Source: Enterobacter sp. R4-368
Lineage (GTDB): Bacteria; Pseudomonadota; Gammaproteobacteria; Enterobacterales; Enterobacteriaceae
NCBI RefSeq assembly: GCF_000410515.1
Contig: NC_021500.1
Span: 1,240,001-1,304,000 of the forward strand
Length of the DNA: 64,000 nucleotides
Direction of reading: 5' to 3'
In this document: one piece after another, positions 48,833 through 57,706 of the stretch
Layout of the letters: every line of letters begins with the position of its first letter
Numbering within the stretch: the stretch's first letter is position 1
Position numbers and translations under genes: made by a program
Notes under the pieces: model-generated
What the model saw: only the letters and a program-made list of their open reading frames with translations
The model's database searches: none
Told to the model about the DNA's origin: nothing

Positions 48833-49540
48833 TTAACATTCTTTATAGCGCAGAACTTTCATAGTCCTTTCTTTCCAGTAGCCGCCCCACGGCTCACGAT
48901 TGCTCAGACGCCCGTACAGATGGTGCATCATCATATTACCTTCCAGCAGTATCGCCGCATGGTTCCACTTGTTCGCCTGCACCTGCATGATCAGGACATC
49001 ACCCGGCATCGGTTCGTCGCTTACTTCACGAAACCCGCATTCATACCAGTTGTCCTGATAATAATTGGCGGCGTACTGGTCTTCCCACCACGGATAATCG
49101 ACGCGGTAATCCGGCAGCTCGATGCCGTGCACTTGCCGGAACCAGCTCATGACAAGTCCCCAGCAGTCATAGACGCCAAGTACAAAGGGACGTTCCAGCA
49201 GCGGCAGTTCGCCGCGCGGCATGATGGTCCTGAAATCACCTTCTGGCCAGCTGACGATATGCCAGGGCAGGGCGCTGAGATCACATTGCGCCTTGTCCGT
49301 CTCGCTGGGCTGTGTGGTGGCGTCGGGGTGACTGTGTGCAATCGCTGTGACACTTCCCCAGTCTTCCGCCGCGGCATAGTCCTCCGGGCAAAGGACAAAA
49401 TGCTCCTCAGGTTTTTCGGCAATGTTGCGGCAGGGGAAATAACGCTCCACACGGCTTTTCTGCACCACCAGCCCACACGCCTCGCGCGGATATTCATCGG
49501 CCGCATGTGCCATAATGGCATCAATGATTTTCTGGTGCAT
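48833..49540 (-). CDS. Tail assembly protein K (JAMM and NlpC/P60 domains)
   Basis: A 235-residue lambda gpK-like protein. The N-terminal Mov34/JAMM domain shows HSHPDATTQPSETD (about 69-82). The C-terminal NlpC/P60 peptidase domain shows YDCWGLVM with the catalytic Cys, and NHAAILLEG with the His. It acts in tail-tip assembly and probably local peptidoglycan cleavage. In lambda K overlaps I; here the SOS cassette separates them. Confidence 0.93.
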   Translation of the reverse strand: MHQKIIDAIMAHAADEYPREACGLVVQKSRVERYFPCRNIAEKPEEHFVLCPEDYAAAEDWGSVTAIAHSHPDATTQPSETDKAQCDLSALPWHIVSWPEGDFRTIMPRGELPLLERPFVLGVYDCWGLVMSWFRQVHGIELPDYRVDYPWWEDQYAANYYQDNWYECGFREVSDEPMPGDVLIMQVQANKWNHAAILLEGNMMMHHLYGRLSNREPWGGYWKERTMKVLRYKEC

Positions 49541-49541
49541 A

Positions 49542-50297
49542 TCAGCTCCGGATCAACGATGTGCCGGGGAATCCACCAAACGACAGTTCATTATTTTCCC
49601 CGAAACGCAGTTTGCACCCTGTCAGCGTGCCGTTGCATTCATCCAGCGACGGATCGCTTACCGGGTTGTTGTGCTTATCGAAATAGCGTGTCCCGGCATA
49701 ATCACAGCCGTTACCGGAACGGTACTGCCCACGAATGCACCAGGTACAGAGCGAATGTAACTGGCGCGTCGGGATCATCAGCCCCTGCAGATCCATCGGG
49801 CTGGAAAGCATGAACTCCACCACCTCGTTTGTCTCGCTGCTTTTCGCATCGATGTACCAGACCTGCAACTTTTCCTGCAACGGGTCGGCAGCCGGGTTTC
49901 CCTCCGCAAAGTTCTGCGCATCAAGGTACTGCGCCAGCGTGTCGTGGATGGTGACTTTCGCCTGCAACATATCATCGTAAGCAAGGCACAGCGCAGTGAT
50001 CGACGCGTCAAGGTTGGCGACAGACAGCTTCGGTGATGCGCTGCTGCCACTGGTTGACGCCTCAATCCCGTCCAGTTCATACGGCCAGGCTTTATATTCG
50101 TTCCCCTGCCACCAGATAGATTTCGCCGGCAGCAGGGTTTCGTCACCACCCGCCGCGGTAATTTCCGCCTCAGTGTGAGGGATGTTGTGGCTGTGAAAAC
50201 GAAGAACATCGCCCACACCGAAAGCGGTGCCATCAACCTCAATAAGCCGGACTGCGTTTCCCGGTTCCAGTTTTTGATAGTCGCTGTTTAAACTCAT
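49542..50297 (-). CDS. Minor tail protein L
   Basis: A 251-residue lambda gpL-like tail-tip protein. The C-terminal half carries the cysteine set of the family (LCTWCIRGQY, NGCDYAGTRYF, ECNGTLTGCKLRFG), which in lambda binds an iron-sulfur cluster. Starts with a 4-bp overlap with M (ATGA). Confidence 0.93.
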   Translation of the reverse strand: MSLNSDYQKLEPGNAVRLIEVDGTAFGVGDVLRFHSHNIPHTEAEITAAGGDETLLPAKSIWWQGNEYKAWPYELDGIEASTSGSSASPKLSVANLDASITALCLAYDDMLQAKVTIHDTLAQYLDAQNFAEGNPAADPLQEKLQVWYIDAKSSETNEVVEFMLSSPMDLQGLMIPTRQLHSLCTWCIRGQYRSGNGCDYAGTRYFDKHNNPVSDPSLDECNGTLTGCKLRFGENNELSFGGFPGTSLIRS

Positions 50298-50632
50298 GGT
50301 GCAAATGCCTGTTCAAAAGTTGCAGAGAGGTTGTATTTTCTGGCACCCAGCGCCGTCGGCTTATAGGTGTCACAGCGGAATAAGCCGAGGGGCTCCAGCG
50401 GTGGGCGCCATGAAAAAGATTTCGTACCGGCATGCCGATCCAGAAATGCTTTGATTTCGGCGATATAGTCCTCATCCCCGGTAAATTCCAGGGTCCATTT
50501 CTGTGACCGTGGATTTAAGCCATCGCCTGACACCTGCTTGTAGCTATCGCCGAACTGAGCGGAGCGGGTACGAAAGGTGACCTCCTCTTCAGCGTTGATA
50601 CGGGCGCACCAGGTAAATTCCTCAATAGCCAT
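50294..50632 (-). CDS. Minor tail protein M
   Basis: A 112-residue lambda gpM-like protein (phage minor tail family) with the characteristic FRTRSAQFGDSYKQVSGDG near residue 20. It joins the tape measure to the tip complex. Start overlaps the tape-measure stop by one base (TGATG). Confidence 0.93.
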   Translation of the reverse strand: MAIEEFTWCARINAEEEVTFRTRSAQFGDSYKQVSGDGLNPRSQKWTLEFTGDEDYIAEIKAFLDRHAGTKSFSWRPPLEPLGLFRCDTYKPTALGARKYNLSATFEQAFAP

Positions 50633-53600
50633 CAGCGGCCCCCTTTAGCCAGATTCCAGATTGAACCACCAGGAGACAAATCACGCCGTTGCAGCTCGCG
50701 GTAACGCTGATCAACATAATTTCCGATGTCACGACCGAAACTCTCATAACCACTGGTTCCGCTCGTATTCGTGTTGCCGTTGCTGTCGATATGAATGTTT
50801 ACCTGTGGTGCACCGGCTGAAGAGGTGGCGGTGTTTACTCCGGAGCCAACAGCCCTTACACCCAGCGAACCATCTGAAGCGCGGGTTAATGGCATGATGG
50901 CTTCCGGTCCTGCTTCGGCAAATACGCCAGCCCCCTGGGCGAAGGCAAAAAGCTGAGGGGAGTTATAGACGCCGTTACTGTAGGAGCTCAGCGATGGCGA
51001 ATCGTACACCCCTCCCTGCGCATTGAACTGAAAGTTAGCCACAGCAGACTGGATGGCCGTTCCACCGCTGGCTGTAGAAGCGCCCGCAGCGCTGCCGCCA
51101 AAAAAGCTTGCAACGCCGCCAACAAGCGAACCCAGCAGACCTGAAGAAGATGATGCACTTCCCATCGCATTTACAACTGCCATTTGCAGCGCCACTTTTT
51201 CTATTATTTGCAGCACGGAGATCCCCCACGATTTCCAGGAGACTTTATTACCCTCCAGCATCGAGGTGACATTGCTGAATGCGCCATCAAGCGAGGACTT
51301 GACCCCATCAGAGACGGTACCGGCAATATTGGTCATTTCATCAAACCAGTTGTTGTAGCCCTTCGAGACGCCATTCCGCCAGTCTGCTTCTGATGCTGCT
51401 ATCGCTTTGTATTTTTTATCCAGCGCATCCAGTGCAGCGGTACGGGCAGCAATTGCTGAGGAACCACCATCAGTATTTGCGAATACACGATCAACCTGCT
51501 GTGTTTCATCAAATCGCTGACGCTGCCTGTCACTCATCCCGGCGGTTTCGGTTGTCAGCGCTGCATCATCGTTAAATTTGCGCGCGGCTTCCGTCAGGTC
51601 TTTCAGCGCGTCGGCCTGCTCACGCACTTTTTTAACGTGATCGTCAGCGAGTTGCGTCAGCCTGGCGAGTTCAGCAGACTGAGCCTGAATGGCTTTACGC
51701 TGCTCATCCGTCCATTTTGCACCTGTCTGGTTAGCCGCTGCGTAGAGCTCAGCGGCCTGCTCGCCTTCTCTGGCACGCACTTTTTGCACTTCGATGGCGA
51801 CACTTAAATCCGCCAGTTTTCGGCTGTACTGCTCAGCCTGCGAAGCCGCTTCCCTTTCAGCTTTGTTTTGAGCGTTAGTGGCAGCCGTTGTATCTTTCTT
51901 GGCCTGCGCCGCTGCGGCGTCTTTCCTTGCTGCCTGATCCTTGTTGTAGATGTAGGTGGTGTACAGCGCGCCAGTTAACTTGAGATCTTCCGCCTCATAT
52001 ACGTGCTGCTGATGGAGTTTCGCAAGTCCGTCCATGCTCGCCAGCACATTATCCCGCTGCGCTTTTTCCAGTGCAGTCTGCTGCTGAGGAGTGGCTTTAG
52101 CCAAAGACACCACAGGTCCCGCATATTGCGGTGGCGTGGCGCCAGCAGTAGCCGACATGGAACGATTCAAAAGGTCATAAGCCCCCTTGAGTATGGAAAC
52201 GGCACCAGCCTGCTCGACGGCTTTTTGCGCCGCCAGATCGCTGGCCTGATTAACCAGTTTCTGTGTGGCTTCAACTTTTGATGCTGCCTGCTCGCGTTCA
52301 TATTCAAGCTTATTAAGCTGCCCGGTAAGCTCGATATTTTTGGCAGTAATATCTTCCTGATCCATGAAAGTATTCAGGCGTGTCATCCAGGGCGACTTAT
52401 TATAACTTTCCTGAATTTGTGCCAGCGCAGTCTGGCTGTCCTTGACCTTTCTGATCTGCTCATCAAGATCAGCAAGGTCTTTTTTCTGTGCCTGGAGAGA
52501 TGCGCTGGCATCGACCGCAGTTGAACGTAGCCCGGCAACAGACATTTTCTGAAGTTTGCTGTTGATATCGTCAAGGTTATCTGCGAACGCAACCGCCTCT
52601 TTATGAACCTGTTGGGTATGCTCATAAAGACCATACATCGCCGCGCCAGCGCCAATGATAAGACCAGGCCAGCCGCCAAGAACACTCAGCACACCGGATC
52701 CGATGCGGGACATTGCTGATGCGCTGTTGGTCAGATTGTTTACCGCGCTGCTGCGGGCAGAAATCGCGTTACCAAGCCCGGTTTGCGCGGCAATAAGATT
52801 GCGTTCAGCAACGCTCTGAGCCTCTATTGATACTGCGGCTGATTTTGCCTGTTGCGCTCTGTATACAGCCTGCCGCGCGGCGGCAACGCTAACCTGAGTT
52901 CCTCTTACCTGCGCCTGAGCCAGGGCAACTTCGGCGGCGGTATTTTTGATAATCTCCGTAGTTGCGCTGGCTACGCTTCCGACCATGTTCCCAAAGAAGC
53001 GAGCCAGACCGATCCCAACCAGCGCGCCAGCAGTATTGGCAACGGTATCGATATTTTCAGCCAGGCCATCAAGAATGCCAGACAGGGTTGATGACGCGCC
53101 TACAGCGTTGTTGGCACCGCCTACCCATGCCATAAAGGCGTTTTCAACCTTCTGAGCAGATCCGCTGATGCTGGCCGGCAGCGAGTCGAATTCTTTGCGT
53201 AGCTGCTCCACATTCGTCAACAGAGGAACAATTTTATCTGTCGTCAGCTCTCCGTTATTCGCCATATTACGCAGGCCGCCAACGGTTGTGCCCAGCCCCT
53301 GTGCCAGCAGTTTTGCAAGCCTGCCGCCATTTTCCATAATGGCGTTAAACTCTTCTCCACGAAGAACGCCGGAGCCCAGCGCCTGGCTTAGCTGCGTGAT
53401 CACTGAGCTGGCCTCTTCCGTGCTGGCGCCAGACAGTTTCAGCGATGTAGCAACGGTTTCAGTAACCTTTGCCACGTCAGCAGAGGCATATCCTGCATCG
53501 CGCAGCGCGGAAGCGATACGAGAATAAAGGTTCGCATTCGCTTCAAACGACGTGCCGGTGCGCTGACTGATATCCATCAGGGATCGCTGAGAAGCCGCAA

Positions 53601-53922
53601 AATCATCAGCACCTGTACTGGCAAGACGCAACCGCCCTGAAAGTTGGTTCCAGGTGTCTGCATAGCTGATAAGCTGGGATGTTGCGAACGCGCCTGCAAA
53701 TGCCCCCGCCAGGCCAGAGGCAGTGGCTTTAACCGACGCTAGCTCATTATTCAGTGCAGCAATGGAGCGTTGCGTTTCGCGCGTGGCTGCCGCGGCTTTC
53801 TTACCGCCGCTCTCCATCGTTTTGTAATAGTCCGCACCCATGCGTGAGGCGCGGGCGATTTCGGACTGAAACGAGCTGGAATTGGCTGATATTTTAATGA
53901 TGAGTTCGCGCAGCGTTGCCAT
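50632..53922 (-). CDS. Tail tape measure protein H
   Basis: A 1096-residue tape measure. It has the N-terminal domain LRELIIKISANSSSFQSEIARASRMG, a tape-measure core with SGRLRLASTGADDFAASQ, long coiled-coil segments (about 440-560 and 660-800) and hydrophobic stretches about 290-430 that could cross the host membrane. Length of this protein sets tail length, suggesting a lambda-sized or longer tail. Preceded by G/T and a short hairpin. Confidence 0.95.
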   Translation of the reverse strand: MATLRELIIKISANSSSFQSEIARASRMGADYYKTMESGGKKAAAATRETQRSIAALNNELASVKATASGLAGAFAGAFATSQLISYADTWNQLSGRLRLASTGADDFAASQRSLMDISQRTGTSFEANANLYSRIASALRDAGYASADVAKVTETVATSLKLSGASTEEASSVITQLSQALGSGVLRGEEFNAIMENGGRLAKLLAQGLGTTVGGLRNMANNGELTTDKIVPLLTNVEQLRKEFDSLPASISGSAQKVENAFMAWVGGANNAVGASSTLSGILDGLAENIDTVANTAGALVGIGLARFFGNMVGSVASATTEIIKNTAAEVALAQAQVRGTQVSVAAARQAVYRAQQAKSAAVSIEAQSVAERNLIAAQTGLGNAISARSSAVNNLTNSASAMSRIGSGVLSVLGGWPGLIIGAGAAMYGLYEHTQQVHKEAVAFADNLDDINSKLQKMSVAGLRSTAVDASASLQAQKKDLADLDEQIRKVKDSQTALAQIQESYNKSPWMTRLNTFMDQEDITAKNIELTGQLNKLEYEREQAASKVEATQKLVNQASDLAAQKAVEQAGAVSILKGAYDLLNRSMSATAGATPPQYAGPVVSLAKATPQQQTALEKAQRDNVLASMDGLAKLHQQHVYEAEDLKLTGALYTTYIYNKDQAARKDAAAAQAKKDTTAATNAQNKAEREAASQAEQYSRKLADLSVAIEVQKVRAREGEQAAELYAAANQTGAKWTDEQRKAIQAQSAELARLTQLADDHVKKVREQADALKDLTEAARKFNDDAALTTETAGMSDRQRQRFDETQQVDRVFANTDGGSSAIAARTAALDALDKKYKAIAASEADWRNGVSKGYNNWFDEMTNIAGTVSDGVKSSLDGAFSNVTSMLEGNKVSWKSWGISVLQIIEKVALQMAVVNAMGSASSSSGLLGSLVGGVASFFGGSAAGASTASGGTAIQSAVANFQFNAQGGVYDSPSLSSYSNGVYNSPQLFAFAQGAGVFAEAGPEAIMPLTRASDGSLGVRAVGSGVNTATSSAGAPQVNIHIDSNGNTNTSGTSGYESFGRDIGNYVDQRYRELQRRDLSPGGSIWNLAKGGR

Positions 53923-53933
53923 ATTTCACCCAT

Positions 53934-53956
53934 AAAAAAGCCCGCGCGCGGCGGGC
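53934..53956 (-). terminator. Intercistronic hairpin before H
   Basis: GCCCGC-GCGCG-GCGGGC (53940-53956) followed by T6 on the minus strand, about 12 bp upstream of the tape-measure start codon. Confidence 0.6.
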
Positions 53957-53957
53957 A

Positions 53958-54631
53958 TTAAAGACTGGACATCCACTCTTCTAAATCGCTGATTTCCTCT
54001 GTTTTGTCCTGCTGACCAAATTGGAGGATCAGATCCTTAATCTCGTATTTGCCGCCCTGGGCGTTAAGCGTGGCCACAGCAATTTGCGCCGCCTGTGCAT
54101 CGCCGCGCCAGTCGCCGATTGGGCTGATACGATCGTAGGCAATCCACATCTTAAGCTCGCTGGCGGTAATGCTATGTCGCAGTTCATGAAACGTTCTTCC
54201 CAGCCGGAGTGCCAGCGACATCAGAAAGAACGTCAGCGGTTCCTTTACTTTTTTTCCGCTTCGTCCTGTGTAATACCCAGATCAAGAGCCTGGCGCAGCA
54301 GGCGGGCATGTACAGGGCCATAAATTTCTGCAACGGTGGCCCGGTCATCTTCACTGAAAACGCGGTTGCCGGTTTCATCAAGCAGAACATCAAGGAAAAG
54401 GATCACATCTGCTTCCTTGTTTCGAATGAATTTCTCGGTTTCGGAAAGCGGCTTTTTATCATCATCCGGTGTGTCGCCAACGAACTCGCGGAAAGTCGCC
54501 CATGCTTCACCAGATGGCTCACGAAGGATTACCTTCGCGCCGCCCCATTCGTTAACGGTGACAGTTTTGGTTCGAAAGGCGGTGGCCGCCGTCAGCGCCA
54601 GCGCGCGTAAAGAAGGTTTCGGATTGCTCAT
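53958..54631 (-). CDS. Tail assembly chaperone G-T by -1 frameshift
   Basis: The G frame ends DEAEKK-stop. The last codons are GAA AAA AAG, forming the slippery heptamer A AAA AAG at 54254-54248. A -1 shift there continues into the downstream frame as VKEPLTFFLMSLALRLGRTF, giving a fusion of about 224 residues ending at 53958. The T part has the gpT-like sequence MSLALRLGRTFHELRH. In lambda and relatives, G and G-T in a fixed ratio coat the tape measure during tail assembly. An ATG inside the T frame (54221) may only be part of the fusion. Confidence 0.88.
54245..54631 (-). CDS. Tail assembly chaperone G
   Basis: A 128-residue chaperone with typical gpG-like features: WGGAKVILREPSGEAWATF (about 29-47) and an acidic middle. 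The unshifted product; most ribosomes should stop here, with a minority shifting into T. Preceded by a hairpin after the tube gene. Confidence 0.88.
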   Translation of the reverse strand: MSNPKPSLRALALTAATAFRTKTVTVNEWGGAKVILREPSGEAWATFREFVGDTPDDDKKPLSETEKFIRNKEADVILFLDVLLDETGNRVFSEDDRATVAEIYGPVHARLLRQALDLGITQDEAEKK

Positions 54632-54656
54632 TATTTTTTCTCAGAAGAGGAAAAGA

Positions 54657-54674
54657 AAGCGGCCGGAGCCGCTT
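54657..54674 (-). terminator. Intercistronic hairpin before G
   Basis: AAGCGGC-CGGA-GCCGCTT followed by TTTCTTTTCC on the minus strand, between the tail tube stop and the G start. Confidence 0.6.
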
Positions 54675-54678
54675 CGGA

Positions 54679-55152
54679 TCAGGATCCAGGGTTTGCAACG
54701 ATGCGTTTTGGTTTGCCACGAACGCGCAGCGAATAGGTGGCACCCACAACAGCGGACGTGGCTGCTGACCATGAACTCTGTCGCACTTCAACCAGGATAT
54801 AAAAACCGTTGCCAGACGGGAAAATTACACGCAGCGCGCGCAATTCATCGTTTTCATAAGCAGTCTGCAATGCCAGTTGTGCGGCTTCATCGCCAACCCA
54901 GTTACGGCTGATAGACATTTCAGCCGGTGCCGCCAGACCGTTGGTCTGTTCCTGCTCAAGGGAACAAAGCGTGGTGACATCAATGTCACCCTTCTGCCCG
55001 CCGGTATAGCTGATTTCCTTTGTTGCGCACTCCGCTACCAGAAAAGTCACGCCGACGCCGGGAAAACCAGAAGACTGAAAGTCTTCGGCGGTAACAGGGG
55101 CATCAGAAATGCCGACCTGTGTACCTTTCGTTACTTCGTATTTGCTGGTCAT
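54679..55152 (-). CDS. Major tail tube protein
   Basis: A 157-residue tail tube protein, single-domain and beta-rich, ahead of the G/T chaperones as in lambda-type tails. Typical elements are CATKEISYTGGQKGDIDVTT and a C-terminal SLRVRGKPKRIV. The ATG at 55152 (MTSKYEVTKGTQVG) is preferred; five further codons upstream lie beside the hairpin. No C-terminal Ig decoration like that of lambda V. Confidence 0.9.
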   Translation of the reverse strand: MTSKYEVTKGTQVGISDAPVTAEDFQSSGFPGVGVTFLVAECATKEISYTGGQKGDIDVTTLCSLEQEQTNGLAAPAEMSISRNWVGDEAAQLALQTAYENDELRALRVIFPSGNGFYILVEVRQSSWSAATSAVVGATYSLRVRGKPKRIVANPGS

Positions 55153-55167
55153 GTTTGCTCCAGGCAT

Positions 55168-55190
55168 AAAAAAACCGCCGGTTGGCGGTT
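55168..55190 (-). terminator. Intercistronic hairpin before the tail tube gene
   Basis: AACCGCC-GGTT-GGCGGTT (55173-55190) followed by T7 on the minus strand, about 16 bp upstream of the tube start. Confidence 0.7.
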
Positions 55191-55211
55191 ATTGGTTTTG
55201 ATGGTTAAGGT

Positions 55212-55559
55212 TTACTGTTGGATGTGGACTTCAAGAGTTGCGCGGCGCAGCCCGGTGTCTGGATCATGTCCGCCGGTTTTACTCATCTGCGTGAATTTAA
55301 GTGGTGCCAGTGCGGCAATAACCTGCTCACGCAGTGCCCGTGATTCATCGACTGTTCGGGAATATACATCGACCTGTAGCGCGGAATTTTCTTCCGCCGG
55401 GCCACAAAGCGTATCGCCATAAACCTGATCGACCAGCGTGAAGGTGATCCACGGCGGTGCTACCGCGGGCTGCCCTTGCTGATTAAGCGGAACAATGTCA
55501 GGGTAAACCTGACCACCAGCGAGCGTCCCGATAAGAGGATAAACATCGGCCTCGGTCAT
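55212..55559 (-). CDS. Tail terminator / completion protein (DUF3168)
   Basis: A 115-residue protein with the DUF3168 pattern: MTEADVYPLIGTLAGGQVYPDIVP, PWITFTLV, and a central VDVYSRTVDESRALREQV. Family members cap the tail and join it to the head. Overlaps the gp10-like gene upstream by 4 bp. Confidence 0.88.
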   Translation of the reverse strand: MTEADVYPLIGTLAGGQVYPDIVPLNQQGQPAVAPPWITFTLVDQVYGDTLCGPAEENSALQVDVYSRTVDESRALREQVIAALAPLKFTQMSKTGGHDPDTGLRRATLEVHIQQ

Positions 55560-56002
55560 TTTGACAGCGCCTCATCAATCGCCTGATTGGCACGTGCAAA
55601 GGCAGCATTTGCCGCATCTTCTTGCCGCGCATCATAGGCCGGACGGATAAACGGAACGGCCGCCATATTTGACGTACCAAGCTCAACGAAACGCCAGTAA
55701 AAGGCGTTGCGCGAATTATTTGCTTTCATCGAATTGTCGCTGTTGCCGGTGCGTGGGTTGGTACCGCGCACATGTACGCCGGAGGAGATATCACCGTTGC
55801 GATCACGCTGGGTGATAACCACAATGTTTTTCTTCATTTTACCGGTGCGCACCGGCGCACGTTTCACCGCTTCATCTTTGAAAACGGTAGCCGCCGCGCG
55901 AGTGGCATCGCGCATCACCTTTCGGTTTTCCACTTTGCTCAGCGCCAACAGATCATCAGACAGATCAAGTAAGCCTGAAAAATCCAGTTTCGTATCGATC
56001 AC
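55556..56002 (-). CDS. HK97 gp10-like head-tail joining protein
   Basis: A 148-residue HK97-gp10 family protein with the recognisable RAPVRTGKMKKNIVV (about 49-63) and FYWRFVELGTSNM (about 100-112). I chose the GTG at 56002, which overlaps the upstream stop (GTGA); no ATG exists nearby at the right place. Acts at the neck or in tail attachment. Confidence 0.88.
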   Translation of the reverse strand: MIDTKLDFSGLLDLSDDLLALSKVENRKVMRDATRAAATVFKDEAVKRAPVRTGKMKKNIVVITQRDRNGDISSGVHVRGTNPRTGNSDNSMKANNSRNAFYWRFVELGTSNMAAVPFIRPAYDARQEDAANAAFARANQAIDEALSK

Positions 56003-56337
56003 GGCTTCACCCCCTGCTTGCAGAGAATTTCCAGTTGTGTACACCCGGCATCCGGAATGGGCGGTCCCGTCACCTCCAGGGTAAGCCCTTTAAAAGCGCC
56101 GCTAAGAACTTTCAGACGCGAAGAGGCTGAAACGTCATTGCGATAACGGACCCAGACCCGCACTGTCGCTTCAGCTTTTTCTGCCCCGGAGACGATTAAT
56201 TCCCGCCCGCTGATGCCTTTCACCTCAGCCCAGATTGATTTTCCTTCCTGCCACACCGGTTTAACATCACCGGAAGGAGTGCGGACGGGCACAGAGTTCA
56301 CAACAGTGATGCGGTCACGTAAGCGGCCTGCATGCAT
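55999..56337 (-). CDS. Head closure protein (head-tail adaptor)
   Basis: A 112-residue head-tail adaptor: starts MHAGRLRDRITVVNSVPVRT, then SIWAEVKGISGREL, as in the SPP1 gp16/HK97 adaptor family. It sits below the connector and closes the filled head. Starts 11 bp after the connector stop. Confidence 0.9.
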   Translation of the reverse strand: MHAGRLRDRITVVNSVPVRTPSGDVKPVWQEGKSIWAEVKGISGRELIVSGAEKAEATVRVWVRYRNDVSASSRLKVLSGAFKGLTLEVTGPPIPDAGCTQLEILCKQGVKP

Positions 56338-56348
56338 AACGCCTCCTT

Positions 56349-56675
56349 TTATAAAATGGTGGGTCTGCGCAGATCGTAAATAAGCATCGTTACCGAGAAC
56401 GGCAGTTCACCCTGTTTTAATTTTTCCTCCTCTTCTCCGCCACGGTTTCGGTCGAGCCATCCAAGTAACATAAGCAGCGCTGTTTGCGCTCTCCGCAGTG
56501 GTTCTCCATCAATCAGCGACGCATCGCTGCCGACGATAAGCTGACGGCTTCCCTGAACGTAAGCGAGAATGGCGGCACTTCCTGCCTGTATTTTCAATTG
56601 AAGATCAGCATCACCGGCATCATCATCAATGCGCAGGTGCTCTTTCGCCTGGTCGAGGGTCACAAGTTCGATCAC
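56349..56675 (-). CDS. Head-tail connector (gp6-like)
   Basis: A 108-residue protein with the gp6-type connector pattern: LVTLDQAKEHLRIDDDAGDADL (about 4-25), then helices, ending LPFSVTMLIYDLRRPTIL. It forms the ring under the portal. Overlaps the upstream gene by 4 bp. Confidence 0.9.
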   Translation of the reverse strand: MIELVTLDQAKEHLRIDDDAGDADLQLKIQAGSAAILAYVQGSRQLIVGSDASLIDGEPLRRAQTALLMLLGWLDRNRGGEEEEKLKQGELPFSVTMLIYDLRRPTIL

Positions 56676-57706
56676 GTCTTATCCCTCCCGTCACGTCCAC
56701 GTTTGGCGGCCAGTGTCCACCCTTTCGAAGAGATTTCTCCGGGCTTATCCTGTGTAGGTTCGTCACAGTGCCACAGCGAGCCACCCCACGTGACAGTATC
56801 TCCCGGCAGATACTCGTCACCGGATTTGAACACACCGCGGTAAAGCATGACCGGAACGTCAAAACGCTTGGTTTCGCTGCTTCCGCTGGCGCGATTAACT
56901 GTTAAGGTGAAGGAACGGTGCTCAGAGCGCTCAATTTCCACACCTGCTACACCATCGACCAGACATTCCCAGCCGCGCATACCGTGAGTTTTCTCGTAAG
57001 CACGCCACAGCCCGCCGTTGTGGGTCGCATAGGAACCACGCGGATAGCTCTTCTCTTCATCGATAAAAGGAAGTATTTCGAGTGCCAGCGCGTCACGGCC
57101 ATCGCGGCCGGGCTCAGCAGCAGGCAACGCAGCAACCGCCTCGCTCACCAGCGTTTTTACATCAGGCAAAACTGGCATGGATGCGGTGACAAGCTCATTC
57201 AGCATGGGTCTGACATCTTCAGTGGTAAGGCTTTTTCCGTCCCGCGGTACCGGAATATCGGAAACCGCCGCGTCAACGGCCTCTTTTACCGCCTGCGCCA
57301 GCACATCCGGATCGTAATCCCTGCCATTTTCAGGCGGAGGAATAGCGCCGACGGCTTTATCCACCATTTCCTGAAGCATGGGGCGCACATCATCGGCAGT
57401 GATGCTTTTCCCGTCCTGTGGTGGAGGTAACGCTGAAACAGCCTCCTGGACCATCGAAGAGAAATCCGGCAAGGCGGGTAACTCCGGTGCCGGAATTGCA
57501 GCGACGGCCGCAGAAACAAGTGCGGAAAAATCCGGCGCTGGCACATCTTTTATGGCACTGAAATCTGATGCAATCTGATCCAGCCTCTTGTCGATCGCTT
57601 CCCGGTGTTCGTTGAGGCTTTTGCTGAAACTCTCACGCATTTCAGTGATGACCTGGCCGAATTCCTCGCCCAGCACCTTTATCAGGGATAATTCGCGCTC
57701 ATTCAT
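56672..57706 (-). CDS. Phage structural protein with duplicated module and carbohydrate-binding-like segments
   Basis: A 344-residue protein between portal and connector. It starts with a coiled coil (about 1-50), followed by Pro/Ala-rich repeats. One module is duplicated: DGKSITADDVRPML (98-111) and DGKSLTTEDVRPML (156-169). Two segments resemble CBM5/12-type modules: SYPRGSYATHNGGLWRAYE (about 220-238) and YLPGDTVTWGGSLWHC (299-314). It ends GRDGRDKT. A virion surface decoration or scaffold role is plausible. Not recognised as a named protein. Confidence 0.7.
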   Translation of the reverse strand: MNERELSLIKVLGEEFGQVITEMRESFSKSLNEHREAIDKRLDQIASDFSAIKDVPAPDFSALVSAAVAAIPAPELPALPDFSSMVQEAVSALPPPQDGKSITADDVRPMLQEMVDKAVGAIPPPENGRDYDPDVLAQAVKEAVDAAVSDIPVPRDGKSLTTEDVRPMLNELVTASMPVLPDVKTLVSEAVAALPAAEPGRDGRDALALEILPFIDEEKSYPRGSYATHNGGLWRAYEKTHGMRGWECLVDGVAGVEIERSEHRSFTLTVNRASGSSETKRFDVPVMLYRGVFKSGDEYLPGDTVTWGGSLWHCDEPTQDKPGEISSKGWTLAAKRGRDGRDKT

